Made by a program: the position numbers and the translations under genes | Notes under the pieces: model-generated | Database searches by the model: none | What the model saw: the letters and a program-made list of their open reading frames with translations, nothing else | Told to the model about the DNA's origin: nothing | Assembly: GCA_017465605.1 (NCBI GenBank) | Contig: JAFTVW010000025.1 | Span: forward strand, 1-53,824 | Source of the DNA: Alistipes sp. | Lineage (GTDB): Bacteria > Bacteroidota > Bacteroidia > Bacteroidales > Rikenellaceae | Direction of reading: 5' to 3' | Length of the DNA: 53,824 nucleotides | In this document: in pieces, positions 40,915-51,386 of the stretch | Layout of the letters: each line of letters opens with the position of its first letter | How positions within the stretch are numbered: the stretch's first letter is position 1

Positions 40915-42708
40915 TTAATGCGAAATCTTCATCAACGCCTCGCGATATGCATTCAGCACTCTTGACTTTGAGATAAATCCCAAATAACGATTCTCCTTAT
41001 CCACTACGGGCAACATCCAAGTATGACTCTCCTCAAAACGTGGTAAAACACTCTGAATCATCTCGTGTTGAAGAATTTTATAGGGAGGCTGAATCATATA
41101 ATAGGTAATCGAGCGGCCCCACTTATCACGATTGAACATATCCTCGCGCAAATCATCTAATTGCACAACGCCCAATAAACGGCCGAAATTATCGATTACG
41201 GGGAAAATATTACGGCGGGCCTTCGAGATAATCTGCACCACATCACCCAACGTGAAATGCTCCTTGATACGCACGAAATCGGTCTCCATCAACTCGTCCA
41301 GACGCATAAATACAAATGCCGACTGATCCTTATCGTGGGTGAGCAACTCACCTCGCATACGCAACTGCTTGGTATAGATTGAATCACGGTCAAGACCATA
41401 ATCCACCGCAAACGAGATAGCAGCCACAATCATCAACGGGATAAACAGTCCGTAACCATTCGACAGCTCGGCAATAAGGAAGATTGAGGTAAGCGGAGCT
41501 TTCATCACACCCGCCATCACACCCGCCATACCTACAAGCGAGAACGACACAACCGACACACTCCAATCGAAACAAGCGTTACATATCAAGGCTACGATAG
41601 CACCCATAAATGCACCCACGAAAAGCGATGGAGCGAATGTTCCTCCCACACCACCTGAGGCGTTGGTTGTGGCCATAGCAATAACCTTGAAGAACATAAT
41701 GGCCGTAACATAGATAATGGCAACCCACTCTACTCCGCTGAATTTGAAGAATAGTGAATTATCGAACAAGTCGGCCACCTGACCGCGCATCAGAGCCGTC
41801 ATACCCTCATAACCCTCACCGTACAGAGGCGGGAAGATAAATATCAGCAGACCCAAAACAACGCCTGCAAATGCCCAACGCTTATATTGTGATGAGATGT
41901 TTTTAACGTACTTACCGACGATAGAGTTTATCGAAGTGAAGTAATAAGACATCAAGCCACAACACACTCCGAGCAGGATATACAACGGGATTTGCCTAAT
42001 CAGAAAAACATCTTCGGCACTAAGCGTGATGGCCATTATAGGGTCGAAACCTCGAAAAACCAAAGCGATTGTAGTGGCGGTAACCGAAGCCAATATCAAC
42101 GGGAAAACCGATGCTGCCGTAATATCCAGCATCAGAATCTCCAACACAAAGACCACGCCCGTAATCGGAGCTTTGAAGATTGCCGCGACGGCTGCACCTG
42201 CTCCGCAACACAGCATCAGCGTCAGCTCCTTATAATTGAGCTTAGCCAATTTTCCCACATTCGAGCCAATAGCTGCACCTGTAAGCACAATGGGGGCCTC
42301 AGGTCCTACCGAACCACCGAAACCGATAGTTGTTGCACCACCGATGATTGATGACCAACAATTGTGTCGGGCAATACGCGAATCCCTACGCGACATAGCA
42401 TACAGCACTCGGGTCACACCTTCGGAAATCTCATCTTTGACAATGTATTTCACGAACAACGTAGCGAGTATGATTCCAATGGCGGGATAAATCAGGAACA
42501 ACACCTGAGCCCTATCCACAGGAAACCAAGTGACCAAAGCTGCACGCACACCGTGTAACAACATCTCGAAGAAGCAAGTTCCCAAGCCAGCAAACAAACC
42601 AACAACAACAGCCAACAAGGCCAACATCTGACGATTGGTCAGACGATGGGTCAGAATTTGAATCTTGCTTAGGCACCAGCCAAATATTTTCTCTCTCAGT
42701 TCACGCAT
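40915..42708 (-). CDS. ClC-family chloride channel/transporter with CBS domains
   Basis: 597 residues. Membrane core (about 25-450) with GGSVGPEAPIV (131-141, Glu137 is the gating glutamate) and FKAPITGVVFVLEILM (178-193); then two CBS domains (about 465-590, LMETDFVRIKEHFTLGDVVQII and MIQPPYKILQHEMIQSVLPRF). In E. coli-type Cl-/H+ exchangers a second Glu is needed for proton transfer; by alignment it falls on Ile191 here, right after Glu190, so coupling to protons is uncertain. CBS domains usually sense adenine nucleotides. Confidence 0.93.
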   Translation of the reverse strand: MRELREKIFGWCLSKIQILTHRLTNRQMLALLAVVVGLFAGLGTCFFEMLLHGVRAALVTWFPVDRAQVLFLIYPAIGIILATLFVKYIVKDEISEGVTRVLYAMSRRDSRIARHNCWSSIIGGATTIGFGGSVGPEAPIVLTGAAIGSNVGKLAKLNYKELTLMLCCGAGAAVAAIFKAPITGVVFVLEILMLDITAASVFPLILASVTATTIALVFRGFDPIMAITLSAEDVFLIRQIPLYILLGVCCGLMSYYFTSINSIVGKYVKNISSQYKRWAFAGVVLGLLIFIFPPLYGEGYEGMTALMRGQVADLFDNSLFFKFSGVEWVAIIYVTAIMFFKVIAMATTNASGGVGGTFAPSLFVGAFMGAIVALICNACFDWSVSVVSFSLVGMAGVMAGVMKAPLTSIFLIAELSNGYGLFIPLMIVAAISFAVDYGLDRDSIYTKQLRMRGELLTHDKDQSAFVFMRLDELMETDFVRIKEHFTLGDVVQIISKARRNIFPVIDNFGRLLGVVQLDDLREDMFNRDKWGRSITYYMIQPPYKILQHEMIQSVLPRFEESHTWMLPVVDKENRYLGFISKSRVLNAYREALMKISH

Positions 42709-42770
42709 CGCTCATCAGGCAAAAGCCTAAAATTGTTTTCTTCTATTTGTCTATTTATTTAGCGTTCAGC

Positions 42771-43862
42771 CTATTTTGCAGACTTATACATCTGCGACTG
42801 CTGACGAATAAGCTCGGCGTCCTCGAAATAATTGATTTTCATTGAGCGGCGCACCATATTGAGTGTCTCGGCAGCCTCCTCGCGTGCAACCTCGCAACCC
42901 TTCTTCAACATCTCGTAAACGCCCTCGATATCCTGCTCATACTCCTTACGACGCGCACGAATAGGCTCCAACATCTGCTGCAACACAGCATAGAGGAATT
43001 TCTTAACCTTCACATCACCCAAACCGCCACGCTGATAGTGAGCCTTCAACTCATCAAGGCAAGCGTAATCGGGCAAAAACTCTGCAAAATGGTCACAGCA
43101 AGAGAATGCATCGAGATATGTGAATACGCAGTTACCATCGATTGAACCCGGATCCTCGATACGGATATGATTGGGGTCGGTGTACATACTCATCACCTTC
43201 TTACGCAAATCCTCGGCCGAGTCCGACAAGTAGATGCAGTTACCCAACGATTTCGACATCTTGGCCTTGCCATCTGTTCCCGGCAAACGCAAGCACGCAG
43301 CATTCGATGGCAACAAAATTTCGGGTTCAACCAAAGTCTCGCCATAAACAGAATTGAACTTATGAACAATCTCACGAGTCTGCTCAATCATAGGCTCCTG
43401 ATCGACACCCGCAGGAACGGTTGTAGCACGGAAGGCTGTGATATCAGATGCCTGCGAGATGGGGTAAGTATAGAAACCAACAGGAATTGATTTTCCGAAC
43501 TCGCGCATCACAATCTCGCTCTTAACGGTTGGGTTACGCTCCAAACGCGCTACTGTCACAAGATTCATATAGTAGAATGCAAGCTCGGTAAGCTCGGGAA
43601 TCATACTCTGGATAAAAATTGTCGATTTGGTGGGATCGATACCGCAAGAGAGGTAATCGAGTGCCACCTCGATAATATTCTGACGCACTTTTTCAGGATT
43701 ATCTGCATTATCGGTAAGTGCCTGAGCATCGGCTATCATAATAAATACCTTATCGTAAAGGCCAGAGTTCTGTAATTCAACACGCTGGCGCAACGAGCCT
43801 ACATAGTGGCCCAAATGAAGTTTTCCTGTGGGGCGATCGCCCGTAAGAATAATTTTTCCCAT
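42771..43862 (-). CDS. trpS: Tryptophanyl-tRNA synthetase
   Basis: 363 residues from ATG 43862; an in-frame TTG at 43907 would add 15 residues but is less likely. Class I motifs: HLGH (16-19, in [12 protein letters not shown]) and KMSKS near the middle ([11 protein letters not shown]). Charges tRNA-Trp. The promoter at 43969-43999 leaves a leader of about 100 bases. Confidence 0.97.
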   Translation of the reverse strand: MGKIILTGDRPTGKLHLGHYVGSLRQRVELQNSGLYDKVFIMIADAQALTDNADNPEKVRQNIIEVALDYLSCGIDPTKSTIFIQSMIPELTELAFYYMNLVTVARLERNPTVKSEIVMREFGKSIPVGFYTYPISQASDITAFRATTVPAGVDQEPMIEQTREIVHKFNSVYGETLVEPEILLPSNAACLRLPGTDGKAKMSKSLGNCIYLSDSAEDLRKKVMSMYTDPNHIRIEDPGSIDGNCVFTYLDAFSCCDHFAEFLPDYACLDELKAHYQRGGLGDVKVKKFLYAVLQQMLEPIRARRKEYEQDIEGVYEMLKKGCEVAREEAAETLNMVRRSMKINYFEDAELIRQQSQMYKSAK

Positions 43863-43968
43863 ATCTTTTAATGTTTCTAATTTTTCAACAATCACTTTAT
43901 CAGTCAATTAACGTCGTTTTATGCTAAATCACCAGCCTTAACAACAACATTAACCTATAAAATAGGTA

Positions 43969-43999
43969 CAAATGTAACAATTTATCCTCGACGAGCCAA
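43969..43999 (-). promoter_or_regulatory. Promoter of trpS
   Basis: Minus strand TTG (43999-43997), 20 bases, TACATTTG (43976-43969). Confidence 0.68.
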
Positions 44000-44005
44000 A
44001 AAACT

Positions 44006-44035
44006 TTGTTGCTATAATTTTTTTTTATACTTTTG
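44006..44035 (+). promoter_or_regulatory. Promoter of the ThuA-like lipoprotein operon
   Basis: TTG 44006-44008, 19 bases, TACTTTTG 44028-44035. Lies next to the divergent trpS promoter. Confidence 0.7.
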
Positions 44036-44066
44036 TAAATAAGAATAATCCCAAAAAGTATCAACC

Positions 44067-44993
44067 GTGAAAACTATTTGCAAAGTCTTACTTGCAGCAC
44101 TAATTTTTATAGGCTGCTCACCCGCTATCAATCAAATATCGGCGAAAAACAAGCGCATCAAGACGTTGATTGTAACAGGACAAAACAATCACAATTGGCA
44201 AGTGAGTCACATTGCCCTGCAACTAATTCTACAACAATCTGATATGTTTGATTGTGACATTGCCAAGACACCACCCAAAGGAGGTGATATGCAAAAGTTC
44301 AATCCCCGCTTTGAGGATTACGACTTGGTGGTTCTCGACTATAACGGAGATAGATGGTCAAAGGCAACCGATGAGGCATTTTTGCAATACGTTCAGGCGG
44401 GCGGAGGAGTAGTGATATATCACGCTGCCGACAACGCTTTTGCCGACTGGGAGGAGTTTAATCGCATAATTGCACTTGGAGGTTGGGAAGGTCGCAACGA
44501 AAAATCGGGTCCATACTACTATCTGCGAGATGGAAAAGTTGTTATCGACAACTCGGCTGGCGCGGGTGGCTCGCACGGCTCACAGAGAGAATATCCGATG
44601 AATTGCCGCAACCCTAAACACCCAATAACCAAAGGATTGCCCGATGGCTGGATTCACTCACAAGATGAAATGTATGACCGTATGCGAGGCCCTGCAAACA
44701 TCAAAGACCTACTCTATACGGGTTATGCCGACCCCACAAAGGGAGGTTCTGGCCGTGAGGAACCGCTTGTCTTTACGGTTGACTACGGCAAGGCTCGCAT
44801 CTTCCATATTATGCTTGGCCACTGCGGCCCATCGCTCGAAAACAACCCTGCTATGCAGTGTGCAGGATTCCAAACGCTTCTACTAAGAGGTGCTGAATGG
44901 GCTGCAACAGGCAAGGTAAAACAACCCGTACCCGCAGATTTTCCGACTGCAAAAAAGCCCTCATTCAGAAAGGATTACAAAGCGGCTAAATAA
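44067..44993 (+). CDS. ThuA-domain lipoprotein
   Basis: 308 residues from a GTG start at 44067; no ATG fits. Lipobox LIFIGC (Cys17). The ThuA-like domain (about 30-285) has LIVTGQNNHNW, DYDLVVLDYNGD, GGGVVIYHAADNAFADWEEFN (with the family's YHAAD) and YGKARIFHIMLGHCGPS. ThuA proteins resemble class I glutamine amidotransferases in fold and are linked to sugar use or sugar-hydroxyl oxidation, though their chemistry is not settled. Leads a run of three lipoprotein genes; the next starts 12 bases on. Confidence 0.88.
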   Translation: MKTICKVLLAALIFIGCSPAINQISAKNKRIKTLIVTGQNNHNWQVSHIALQLILQQSDMFDCDIAKTPPKGGDMQKFNPRFEDYDLVVLDYNGDRWSKATDEAFLQYVQAGGGVVIYHAADNAFADWEEFNRIIALGGWEGRNEKSGPYYYLRDGKVVIDNSAGAGGSHGSQREYPMNCRNPKHPITKGLPDGWIHSQDEMYDRMRGPANIKDLLYTGYADPTKGGSGREEPLVFTVDYGKARIFHIMLGHCGPSLENNPAMQCAGFQTLLLRGAEWAATGKVKQPVPADFPTAKKPSFRKDYKAAK

Positions 44994-45005
44994 TTGTGCC
45001 ACATT

Positions 45006-46121
45006 ATGAAAAAGCTATTTTTACTGATTGTATCTCTTTTCACATTGGCCTGCAACAATGTAGGGCATAAAGACCTTTTGCGGGTGAGTATGCCGTTAGA
45101 TAGGCAGGATACTTTTGTCGGCGTAGAGGAGATTATCTCCGACATCGAGATACTGCCACTCACCTATCCCGAGAGCGTACTTTTGAGCGACGATAATATG
45201 GTGAAGTTCAACAACAATGTAATCCTAATTATCGACCGTCTGCACAGTAGTAGCATACACATTTTCAACAAAGATGGCTCTTACCGCGCAACAATTGCAG
45301 CAAAAGGGCGAGGCCCAGGAGAGTATCTCGATATGGCAAGCATACAACTTTTGGACAATGAGATTATGGTCTATTCACATCTGCGACAGAGTGTGTTTTT
45401 CTACGACTACGACGGAGAATTCGTTACCCAAAAGGAATTATCGCACACACCATACAACATCTACAAAACGGCCGATGGCTGGTGGGGGTATATGGGTTAC
45501 GGCAACGGACAGATGAAAGAGCGGGTTGTAAGAATGAATCACGATGGAGAAATCACAGAGAAGTTGCACCCTACTGACGCCAATATTCTCTCGATGACGG
45601 AGATTGAAGATGTGTTTGTACCGAGCGAGAATGGGCTACTATTGAGAGAAACATTCTCAAACGGAATCTATGCGTTCACACATTCAGGAACAAAGCAAAT
45701 TGCGAAGTTTGACTTTGGAAAATACTCCATACCAACAAATTACTATACCCAAAGCTCACCAATGGAGGCAGCAGAGGCCCTGCTCGAATCAGACTTTGCC
45801 ACAATAAACCAACTATTTGCAAACAAAAGCACAATAGCAATATACATCGAATGTAACACAAACAGCAACCCCGATAACAAGTTCGATTCTTTTGCGTACG
45901 GTCACGAAAACAGATGGAAAAACATCAAGATAAGTAGAAACGACAACTTGTTCTACAAGACAATAAAAAATTTGACCGAAGATGATGAATTAGTCTTGCT
46001 GGTGGAAGAAGGTCACATCAACGAATTTGCCGAGAAATTCCCACAACTCACGAATTTCAACAAATCAAAACTTAGTAATAGAGACAAACATCACATCGTA
46101 TTATGCAAATTAAAACACTAA
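45006..46121 (+). CDS. 6-bladed beta-propeller lipoprotein
   Basis: 371 residues from ATG 45006. Lipobox TLACNN (Cys16). Repeated propeller-blade pattern: IHIFNKDGSYRATIAAKGRGPGEYLDM (the GRGPGEY signature of this Bacteroidetes family), IMVYSHLRQSVFFYDYDGEFV, GLLLRETFSNGIYAFTHSG. The family is surface-exposed or periplasmic with unknown function and often precedes small lipoproteins or thioredoxin-like proteins. Overlaps the next gene by 19 bases. Confidence 0.85.
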   Translation: MKKLFLLIVSLFTLACNNVGHKDLLRVSMPLDRQDTFVGVEEIISDIEILPLTYPESVLLSDDNMVKFNNNVILIIDRLHSSSIHIFNKDGSYRATIAAKGRGPGEYLDMASIQLLDNEIMVYSHLRQSVFFYDYDGEFVTQKELSHTPYNIYKTADGWWGYMGYGNGQMKERVVRMNHDGEITEKLHPTDANILSMTEIEDVFVPSENGLLLRETFSNGIYAFTHSGTKQIAKFDFGKYSIPTNYYTQSSPMEAAEALLESDFATINQLFANKSTIAIYIECNTNSNPDNKFDSFAYGHENRWKNIKISRNDNLFYKTIKNLTEDDELVLLVEEGHINEFAEKFPQLTNFNKSKLSNRDKHHIVLCKLKH

Positions 46122-46624
46122 TATTAAGCATATTAACCGCGACAGCAGCATTTGCAGGTTGCAGTAACCTAAACCAACGCATAGCTCTGCCCGAATGCGA
46201 AATTGCCTATAACGCATATAATGAACCGTTTGAACAGATTATATCAAACGGACGGCCAAAAGTGGTTATATCCAAAATAATCTCGCCTAAGATTGGTAAA
46301 AACGTCTTGTTCACCAATGTAGAGTTATTGAAACAGCAGATAGAGAGATATAGTAATTTTGATTTTATCTTCTACTTTGCGACCACCTCCGAAAACTTAC
46401 CTGCCGTAAGAAAAGTTGCTGAATCCACAGGGCTGAAAATCATCGCAATCGTTGATGCACAAGATAGTTTACGCAAATCGAACAAGATGGACGAACGCAC
46501 AATTTTTTCAGCAATCGTTGTTGACAACGAGTTGAGGGGATACCCATCAGCTCTACCAGGATTCGAACTTTCACCATTCGACGAAACGATGCAGGATTAT
46601 ATCCGACACCACAAAAGCAAATAG
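46103..46624 (+). CDS. Small lipoprotein, possible thioredoxin-like fold
   Basis: 173 residues. Lipobox AAFAGC (Cys20). The middle (FDFIFYFATTSENLPAVRKVAESTGLKIIAIVD) and a later FSAIVVDNELRGY segment follow a beta-alpha-beta order that could be thioredoxin-like, but no CxxC is present. Function unknown. Its start lies inside the propeller gene (19-base overlap), indicating coupled translation. It is followed by oxyR after 28 bases. Confidence 0.7.
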   Translation: MQIKTLILSILTATAAFAGCSNLNQRIALPECEIAYNAYNEPFEQIISNGRPKVVISKIISPKIGKNVLFTNVELLKQQIERYSNFDFIFYFATTSENLPAVRKVAESTGLKIIAIVDAQDSLRKSNKMDERTIFSAIVVDNELRGYPSALPGFELSPFDETMQDYIRHHKSK

Positions 46625-46652
46625 AATATTAATCCATAATAACTACAAACAT

Positions 46653-47561
46653 ATGACTATCATTCAATTACAATATCTTATCGAGGTGGCTAACTGCGGT
46701 AGTTTTTCGGCTGCTTCTGAGCACTGTTTCGTTACTCAGCCATCTCTCTCGATGCAGATTAAGGCTCTCGAAGAGGAGCTTGGTGTGGTACTGCTTGACC
46801 GCTCAAAGAAGCCCGTCATACCTACTGAGGCGGGAGCTGTGGTGATTGCCCAAGCGCAAGAGACATTGAAGGCATACAATATGATTCGAGAGTCGGTTGC
46901 AGAACTAAAAGGCGAAACGGCAGGAAAACTCCGACTCGGAGTAATCCCCACAATCGCACCATATCTACTTCACAAGTTCATTCCAGATTTCGTAAAGACC
47001 TATCCCCGCATCGAACTTGAAATCAGAGAGATGGTTACGGCCGACATTGTTGACTCCCTACATCGCGATAAGATTGATGCTGCGCTTGTTGCAAGCGGCA
47101 CTTGTGGCGAAGGAATCATCGAAAGAGACCTTTTCAGCGACCGTTTCTACGCTTACGTTTCACCCTCGAATCCGCTCTACGAGCGTTCCAACATCAGAAT
47201 TGAAGATATAGACCTGAAAGATTTGATTCTGTTGAGCCGAGGTAACTGTATGCGTGACCAGATTATCGAGCTTTGCCAAGCACGACGCGATATTCCCACT
47301 CACTACTATTTTGAGTCGGGCTCGCTGGATACATTGATGCGAATCGTAAATTGCACGTCGTGTATGACCATCATTCCAGAGATGGCTTTGGAGTACGTTC
47401 CCAACGACCGCAAATCGCAAATCAAGACTTTGGCCAAAGGTGCTACTTCTCGTCGAATAGCGATTGCTGTACGCCGCACATATGTCAAAAACTCAATCAT
47501 CAATGCATTGGAGAACACCATACTCGACAAGGTGGGCAATGTACAGAAATTTATGCATTAG
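46653..47561 (+). CDS. oxyR: Hydrogen-peroxide regulator OxyR (LysR family)
   Basis: 302 residues. N-terminal winged helix-turn-helix (about 1-60, NCGSFSAASEHCFVTQPSLSMQIKALE), then the substrate-binding-type effector domain. The redox pair is at Cys199 and Cys208 (GNCMRDQIIELC), the same numbers and spacing as in E. coli OxyR, so peroxide sensing by disulfide formation is well supported. No catalase or peroxidase gene lies beside it. It is 28 bases after the lipoprotein run and may be read from the same transcript. Terminator at 47593-47628. Confidence 0.95.
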   Translation: MTIIQLQYLIEVANCGSFSAASEHCFVTQPSLSMQIKALEEELGVVLLDRSKKPVIPTEAGAVVIAQAQETLKAYNMIRESVAELKGETAGKLRLGVIPTIAPYLLHKFIPDFVKTYPRIELEIREMVTADIVDSLHRDKIDAALVASGTCGEGIIERDLFSDRFYAYVSPSNPLYERSNIRIEDIDLKDLILLSRGNCMRDQIIELCQARRDIPTHYYFESGSLDTLMRIVNCTSCMTIIPEMALEYVPNDRKSQIKTLAKGATSRRIAIAVRRTYVKNSIINALENTILDKVGNVQKFMH

Positions 47562-47592
47562 CATAAAACAAGCACATTTTAGACTAAAAATG

Positions 47593-47628
47593 AAACGGAA
47601 CCCGCAAAATAAGGTTCCGTTTTTTTGC
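47593..47628 (+). terminator. Terminator after oxyR
   Basis: AAACGGAACC (47593-47602) with GGTTCCGTTT (47613-47622) and TTTT after it. Confidence 0.88.
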
Positions 47629-47765
47629 GTTATATCCTATGATGTAAATTAAGAAATCCACCCAAAAACAGAATCATCACGACATAAAACTCCATTTTGT
47701 AGAATAAGTTGAGAAAGAATGGCAATCTATGTGCATTTTTATTTCATAATATCGTAAAATTATGG

Positions 47766-47773
47766 TATCTTTG
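47766..47773 (+). promoter_or_regulatory. -7 box of rsfS
   Basis: TATCTTTG; -33 position shows TTC/TTT instead of TTG. Transcription would begin near 47780, about 10 bases before the ATG at 47791, so the second ATG (47797) or a short leader must be considered. Confidence 0.5.
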
Positions 47774-47790
47774 CAAAGTTATATGTATAT

Positions 47791-48147
47791 ATGAATATGG
47801 AAAAATTAATTGAAACAATAGTTACAGCAATTCAAGACAAAAAAGGACAGAATATTGTATCACTCGACCTTAGCGGTTTCGACGGGGCTATATGCTCACA
47901 TTTCGTCGTTTGTAATGCCGACTCAACAGCTCAGGTAAGCGCAATTGCCGACGGCATCGAGCAGGAGGTATTAGAGAAGCTGGGCGAAAAGGTTTGGCGC
48001 ATTGAGGGTCAGCAGAACTCATTCTGGATAGCAATGGATTACCTCGATGTGATGGTACACATTTTCCAGACTGAGCTTCGCGACTTCTACAAATTGGAGG
48101 AGTTATGGGCCGATGCTCCAATGAAGAAATACGAATACGAGCTTTAA
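47791..48147 (+). CDS. rsfS: Ribosomal silencing factor RsfS
   Basis: 118 residues. Family features: LDLSGFDGAICSHFVVCNADSTAQVSAIADGI (about 25-56), KVWRIEGQQNSFWIAMDYLDVMVHIFQTELRDFYKLEELW (about 67-106). It binds L14 on the 50S subunit and blocks subunit joining when nutrients are short. First gene of rsfS-ftsH-cdsA-psd, an order common in Bacteroidetes. ATG 47791 or ATG 47797 may be the start. Confidence 0.96.
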   Translation: MNMEKLIETIVTAIQDKKGQNIVSLDLSGFDGAICSHFVVCNADSTAQVSAIADGIEQEVLEKLGEKVWRIEGQQNSFWIAMDYLDVMVHIFQTELRDFYKLEELWADAPMKKYEYEL

Positions 48148-48229
48148 TTTTCATTTTTATAGCCGCCAAGCAATCTGCGGCACAAATTTAGATTTCAACC
48201 CAATGTCGCCCACAAGCGACTAAACAGAT

Positions 48230-50362
48230 ATGGCAAAAAAAAGAAATAATCATATAAAAGTTATCAAAATCAACCCTATGTGGCTTTGGGGTGTGGTGAT
48301 TCTCATAATCATCGGCTACTCCTTCTTCGCAGGCACTCCTTCGGCCCCCGTTAAGAGCGAATGGAACACGGTTGAGAAGATGATTCAAGATGGCGAGATA
48401 GAACGAATCACCGTTACGAGCGACAACTCGGCATTAGTTTATCTTACAGACGAAGCCATCGAAAAATATCGCAACGGTGCAGATAGCGACCGTTTTAAGA
48501 ATATCCCTCAGAATGGTGAGCAGCTCACTCTCTCGTTTGGCTCGGTAGAGATACTCGACCAAGATGTAAAAAACGCTGTGGCAAAATCGAATGTAGAGGA
48601 CAACCCCATCAGCATTACATATGAATACGAGGATTACAGTTGGAGCAATATCCTGCTCAACATTTTGCCCTGGGTATTCTTCATCGGAATTTGGATTTTC
48701 CTTATGCGCGGAATGCGCGGTGGAGGTGCTGGCGGAGGTGGCATAATGAACGTAGGCAAGGCTCGCGCACAAGTATTCGACAAAGACGACGACACCAAAA
48801 AGCGCATCACATTCAAAGATGTGGCAGGTTTGGAGGAGGCCAAAGTCGAGATTATGGAGATTGTGGATTTTCTGCGTAAAGCCGATAAATATCGTGAACT
48901 CGGAGCGAAGATTCCTAAGGGAGCATTGCTTGTAGGCCCTCCGGGAACAGGTAAGACCCTGCTTGCCAAGGCTGTGGCTGGCGAAGCTAACGTACCATTC
49001 CTATCAATTTCGGGTTCGGATTTCGTGGAGATGTTTGTTGGAGTAGGTGCTTCGCGAGTGCGTGACCTCTTTGAGCAGGCCAAGCAAAAATCACCTTGCA
49101 TCGTGTTTATCGACGAGATTGACGCCATTGGCCGTGCTCGTGGCAAGAACGCAGGATTTTCGGGTAACGATGAGCGTGAGAATACGCTAAATCAGCTACT
49201 TACCGAGATGGACGGTTTCCAGACCAACGCAGGAGTAATCGTATTGGCTGCAACAAACCGTGTAGATATTTTGGATAAGGCTCTTATGCGTGCAGGTCGC
49301 TTCGACCGCCAAATCGATGTTGGCCTACCTGATGTCAAGGAGAGAGAGGCCATATTCAATGTTCATATGCGCAATTTGAAACTCGACAAGAGTATTGAAC
49401 GCACATTCTTGGCAAAGCAGACTCCGGGATTCTCGGGTGCAGATATAGCGAATGTTTGCAACGAGGCTGCCCTTATCGCTGCCCGCAACGATAAAAAGGA
49501 GATTACTCGCGAGGACTTCATCGCTGCTATCGACCGTATAGTAGGGGGGTTGGAGAAACGCAACAAGTCGATGTCGAAGGCCGAGCGTAGAGCTACGGCA
49601 ATACACGAAGCGGGTCACGCAACGGTGATGTGGCTCTTGCCCGAATGTGACCCCGTGTTGAAGGTTACGGTTATACCTCGCGGCAATAGTTTGGGAGCAA
49701 CGTGGTCGGTACCCGACGAGGAGCGTGTACACGTCACAAACACTACCCTCGCGCAGCAGTTGGCTGGAATGTTGGGTGGCCGCATAGCCGAAGAGGTAAA
49801 TTATGGAACACTCGGTGCAGGCGCACTCAGCGATTTGGAGCGTTCTACGAAGATGACCTATGCTATGGTTGCATACTATGGTATGAGCAAAAAGATTGGC
49901 CCGATAAGTTACTACGATTCTACGGGTACGCGAGACACATTCACAAAGCCTTTCAGCGAGGAGACAGCCCGCTCGATTGATGACGAGGTACGTCGAATCT
50001 TGGAAGAGGCCTATGCCTGCGCCCGCGAGATTATCGAGACAAACAACGACAAGATTAATGCAATGGCCGATTTGTTGTTGGAGAAGGAGACAATCTATGC
50101 CGAAGATATTGAGCCAATTTTAGGCCCATCGGCTCAAAGCCAAAAGGCCAAAGCCGAGAAGGCAGAGGAGATGGCAAAGGGGACAGAGAAGGCAGCTGAG
50201 GAGACGGCAAAGAAGCAAGGTACACAACAAGAGCAAAAAGGAGAGAAGCAGAGCGAGCAAGCTGAGTTATCTCAGGCTAAGACTACTGCGGAGTATAAAG
50301 CCGAACCGAGCACAGAGTCAAGCGAGGGTGTAACCATCTCTCCCGAAGAGCCTTTGGCGTAA
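48230..50362 (+). CDS. ftsH: ATP-dependent zinc metalloprotease FtsH
   Basis: 710 residues. Two membrane helices (about 17-36 and 139-160) bracket a periplasmic domain. AAA+ module with Walker A GPPGTGKT (236-243), Walker [10 protein letters not shown] (293-301) and second region of homology [20 protein letters not shown] (341-360). Zinc protease motif HEAGH (459-463). A low-complexity Glu/Lys/Gln tail fills the last ~75 residues ([20 protein letters not shown]). Degrades membrane and some soluble proteins. Confidence 0.98.
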   Translation: MAKKRNNHIKVIKINPMWLWGVVILIIIGYSFFAGTPSAPVKSEWNTVEKMIQDGEIERITVTSDNSALVYLTDEAIEKYRNGADSDRFKNIPQNGEQLTLSFGSVEILDQDVKNAVAKSNVEDNPISITYEYEDYSWSNILLNILPWVFFIGIWIFLMRGMRGGGAGGGGIMNVGKARAQVFDKDDDTKKRITFKDVAGLEEAKVEIMEIVDFLRKADKYRELGAKIPKGALLVGPPGTGKTLLAKAVAGEANVPFLSISGSDFVEMFVGVGASRVRDLFEQAKQKSPCIVFIDEIDAIGRARGKNAGFSGNDERENTLNQLLTEMDGFQTNAGVIVLAATNRVDILDKALMRAGRFDRQIDVGLPDVKEREAIFNVHMRNLKLDKSIERTFLAKQTPGFSGADIANVCNEAALIAARNDKKEITREDFIAAIDRIVGGLEKRNKSMSKAERRATAIHEAGHATVMWLLPECDPVLKVTVIPRGNSLGATWSVPDEERVHVTNTTLAQQLAGMLGGRIAEEVNYGTLGAGALSDLERSTKMTYAMVAYYGMSKKIGPISYYDSTGTRDTFTKPFSEETARSIDDEVRRILEEAYACAREIIETNNDKINAMADLLLEKETIYAEDIEPILGPSAQSQKAKAEKAEEMAKGTEKAAEETAKKQGTQQEQKGEKQSEQAELSQAKTTAEYKAEPSTESSEGVTISPEEPLA

Positions 50363-50438
50363 AAAAAACTATTGTCATAGGCAAAAACGACAAAAAAGTA
50401 GCAATTAGAATAAACCACAAACCCAAAGAAGAGTTGAT

Positions 50439-51305
50439 ATGAGCGATAAAATGAGAAACCTCCTGATTAGAGCGGCCAGCGGTGTGGTATTGTTTGGCAT
50501 TGTTCTCGGAGCAATTCTATGGTCGAAATGGAGCTTTGCAGCTCTGATTATGGCCATAATCGTAGGAGGTCAGATTGAGTTCTACCGAATGGCACAAAAG
50601 GCAGGTTACTACCCCCAGCAGATAATGGGAGTAGCATCAGGAACACTGATTTTCATCGTGGCCTTCGTTTTGATGTGGCTCTTGGATAAGAATAGTGAAC
50701 TCGATTCAAGATATTTGGCGATTACCGTTGGTCTTGTACTCTACATTATCCTGCTCTTGCCAATGATGTTCATCAGAGAGCTTTTCCGCAAGAGTGCAAC
50801 TCCAATCGCAAATATCGCGACATCGCTTATGGGTGTGATTTATGTAGCGATGCCTCTATCGCTTCTACTTTTTATACCGCTACTGCTTGGTAACGGAGTG
50901 TGGAAGCCTTGGACACTGCTATTCTACATATTTATCATATGGGCCAACGATGTATTTGCCTACTTGTTTGGTATATCGTTTGGCAAGCACCGCCTCTTTG
51001 AGCGTATCTCACCCAAAAAGTCGTGGGAGGGATTCGTAGGCGGATTGCTCGGAGCTATGGCTATGGGATATGTAGCAGCTACAATTATGGGTGGCGACTA
51101 TATTAAATGGATTGGAATGGCCCTTATTGCTGCTATAACAGGAGTATTTGGCGACTTGGTTGAGTCGTTGTTCAAACGCTCGGTTGATGTGAAGGATTCG
51201 GGACAGGTACTACCCGGTCACGGAGGTTGGCTCGACCGCTTTGATGCCCTACTACTATCGGTACCATTCGCATTCATATATCTTGTAATTTGCGCAGCAA
51301 GATAG
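50439..51305 (+). CDS. cdsA: Phosphatidate cytidylyltransferase
   Basis: 288 residues with about eight membrane helices. The C-terminal family signature is intact: SLFKRSVDVKDSGQVLPGHGG followed by WLDRFDA (about 241-268). Makes CDP-diacylglycerol from phosphatidate and CTP, the precursor of phosphatidylserine and cardiolipin. The next gene, psd, acts two steps later in the phosphatidylethanolamine branch. Confidence 0.97.
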   Translation: MSDKMRNLLIRAASGVVLFGIVLGAILWSKWSFAALIMAIIVGGQIEFYRMAQKAGYYPQQIMGVASGTLIFIVAFVLMWLLDKNSELDSRYLAITVGLVLYIILLLPMMFIRELFRKSATPIANIATSLMGVIYVAMPLSLLLFIPLLLGNGVWKPWTLLFYIFIIWANDVFAYLFGISFGKHRLFERISPKKSWEGFVGGLLGAMAMGYVAATIMGGDYIKWIGMALIAAITGVFGDLVESLFKRSVDVKDSGQVLPGHGGWLDRFDALLLSVPFAFIYLVICAAR

Positions 51306-51386
51306 TTGCGGCCCAGAGGGCAGTTAATTAAGTGAGAAAGAAAAGTAACAATAGAATATTAACGCACAAACCTAAACTACAACAAT

